This document shows positions 63,715 through 64,000 of a stretch of 64,000 bases of DNA, one piece after another. Origin of the DNA: Paenibacillus glycanilyticus (GTDB taxonomy: Bacteria > Bacillota > Bacilli > Paenibacillales > Paenibacillaceae); contig NZ_BSSQ01000001.1 of the NCBI RefSeq assembly GCF_030161375.1, forward strand, positions 1-64,000. Direction: 5' to 3'. The notes below the pieces were generated by a model. It was not told where the DNA came from. It saw nothing but the letters and a program-made list of their open reading frames with translations, and made no database searches. The translations under genes were made by a program, and so were the position numbers. Position 1 is the stretch's first letter; each line of letters starts with the position of its first letter.

Positions 63715-64000
63715 TTACCAAACAGCTTTCACCGTTACCCCTGCCGGAACGTTCTCATAGCGGAACAGTACCGTCGAGCTTGCTTCATCCCATTTGAAAT
63801 CCATCGCCATACGGATGGAGGCACCGGCCGTGCTGAAAGCTACGGTCTTAGGCTTGCGTGGGCATTGGAATCTCGCCACAGCTTGAATCCCTTCGGGTCC
63901 GTATGCCGTAAAGGCAAAGCCGTCGGATGACTCCGTGATCTCATCGATTCGGGATGCTGCAGCAATAAGCTGCACGCCGTCTCCCGCTTTGCTCAAGTCG
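63715..64000 (-). CDS. C-terminal end of a gene running in from the right
   Basis: The frame is open to the window edge (...DLSKAGDGVQLIAAAS), so the start lies beyond 64000. The last 90 residues are beta-rich (GFAFTAYGPEGIQAVARFQC, LFRYENVPAGVTVKAVW), like a C-terminal Ig-type domain of a glycan-active or secreted protein. Same strand as, and 30 bp before, the GxGYxYP gene, so likely co-transcribed. Family not recognised. Confidence 0.6.
   Translation of the reverse strand, partial: DLSKAGDGVQLIAAASRIDEITESSDGFAFTAYGPEGIQAVARFQCPRKPKTVAFSTAGASIRMAMDFKWDEASSTVLFRYENVPAGVTVKAVW

Overview
The window looks like a Paenibacillus-type (low-GC Gram-positive, spore-forming) chromosome. The evidence is a cotJA-cotJB-cotJC spore-coat operon, a Bacillota-type sufCDSUB operon, sbcDC, an mtnK-mtnA methionine-salvage pair, YunC/YunD/YfkAB homologues, strong AGGAGG ribosome sites with frequent TTG/GTG starts, and interspersed intergenic repeats. 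I saw no rRNA, tRNA or CRISPR array.

Layout. (1) 1-6.3 kb: accessory strip with a tyrosine recombinase, several small minus-strand genes (Imm11-like protein, lipoprotein, NUDIX, unknowns) and an IS110-family element. Many of these genes are followed by one copy of a shared terminator-bearing repeat. (2) 6.3-21.9 kb: an AT-rich block bounded by two copies of the 3' part of cotJC. The left copy is a truncated remnant; the right copy is the intact gene. They share 65 identical bp exactly at the point where homology stops and are clearly diverged elsewhere. Inside lie a membrane glycosyltransferase, a WG-repeat lipoprotein, a very large subtilisin-RHS-nuclease protein and its DNRLRE/YD-repeat companion. 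A degenerate group II intron sits just after the cotJC terminator. (3) 21.4-23 kb: cotJABC. (4) 23-51.4 kb: mostly core genes: AI-2E transporter family, YfkAB radical SAM, two HD-GYP proteins, YunD, MoaA, a MoaD-MoaE fusion, the suf operon, mtnKA, YunC, a PAS-GGDEF-EAL protein, DUF423 and DUF4190 proteins, sbcDC and an MFS transporter. (5) 51.4-64 kb: regulator-plus-enzyme pairs: Rrf2 regulator with NAD(P)-binding oxidoreductase, HxlR regulator with flavodoxin-fold oxidoreductase, DeoR regulator opposite a sugar-related unknown, AraC regulator opposite an SDR. A GxGYxYP glycoside hydrolase-like gene and the end of one further gene close the window.

Most notable: the 15,105-bp repeat-bounded toxin island in cotJC; the split and protease-armed RHS toxin; about 500 bp upstream of the Rrf2 gene holding several copies of its promoter-operator module inside a 180-bp tandem repeat; and the family of gene-end repeats confined to the accessory part.
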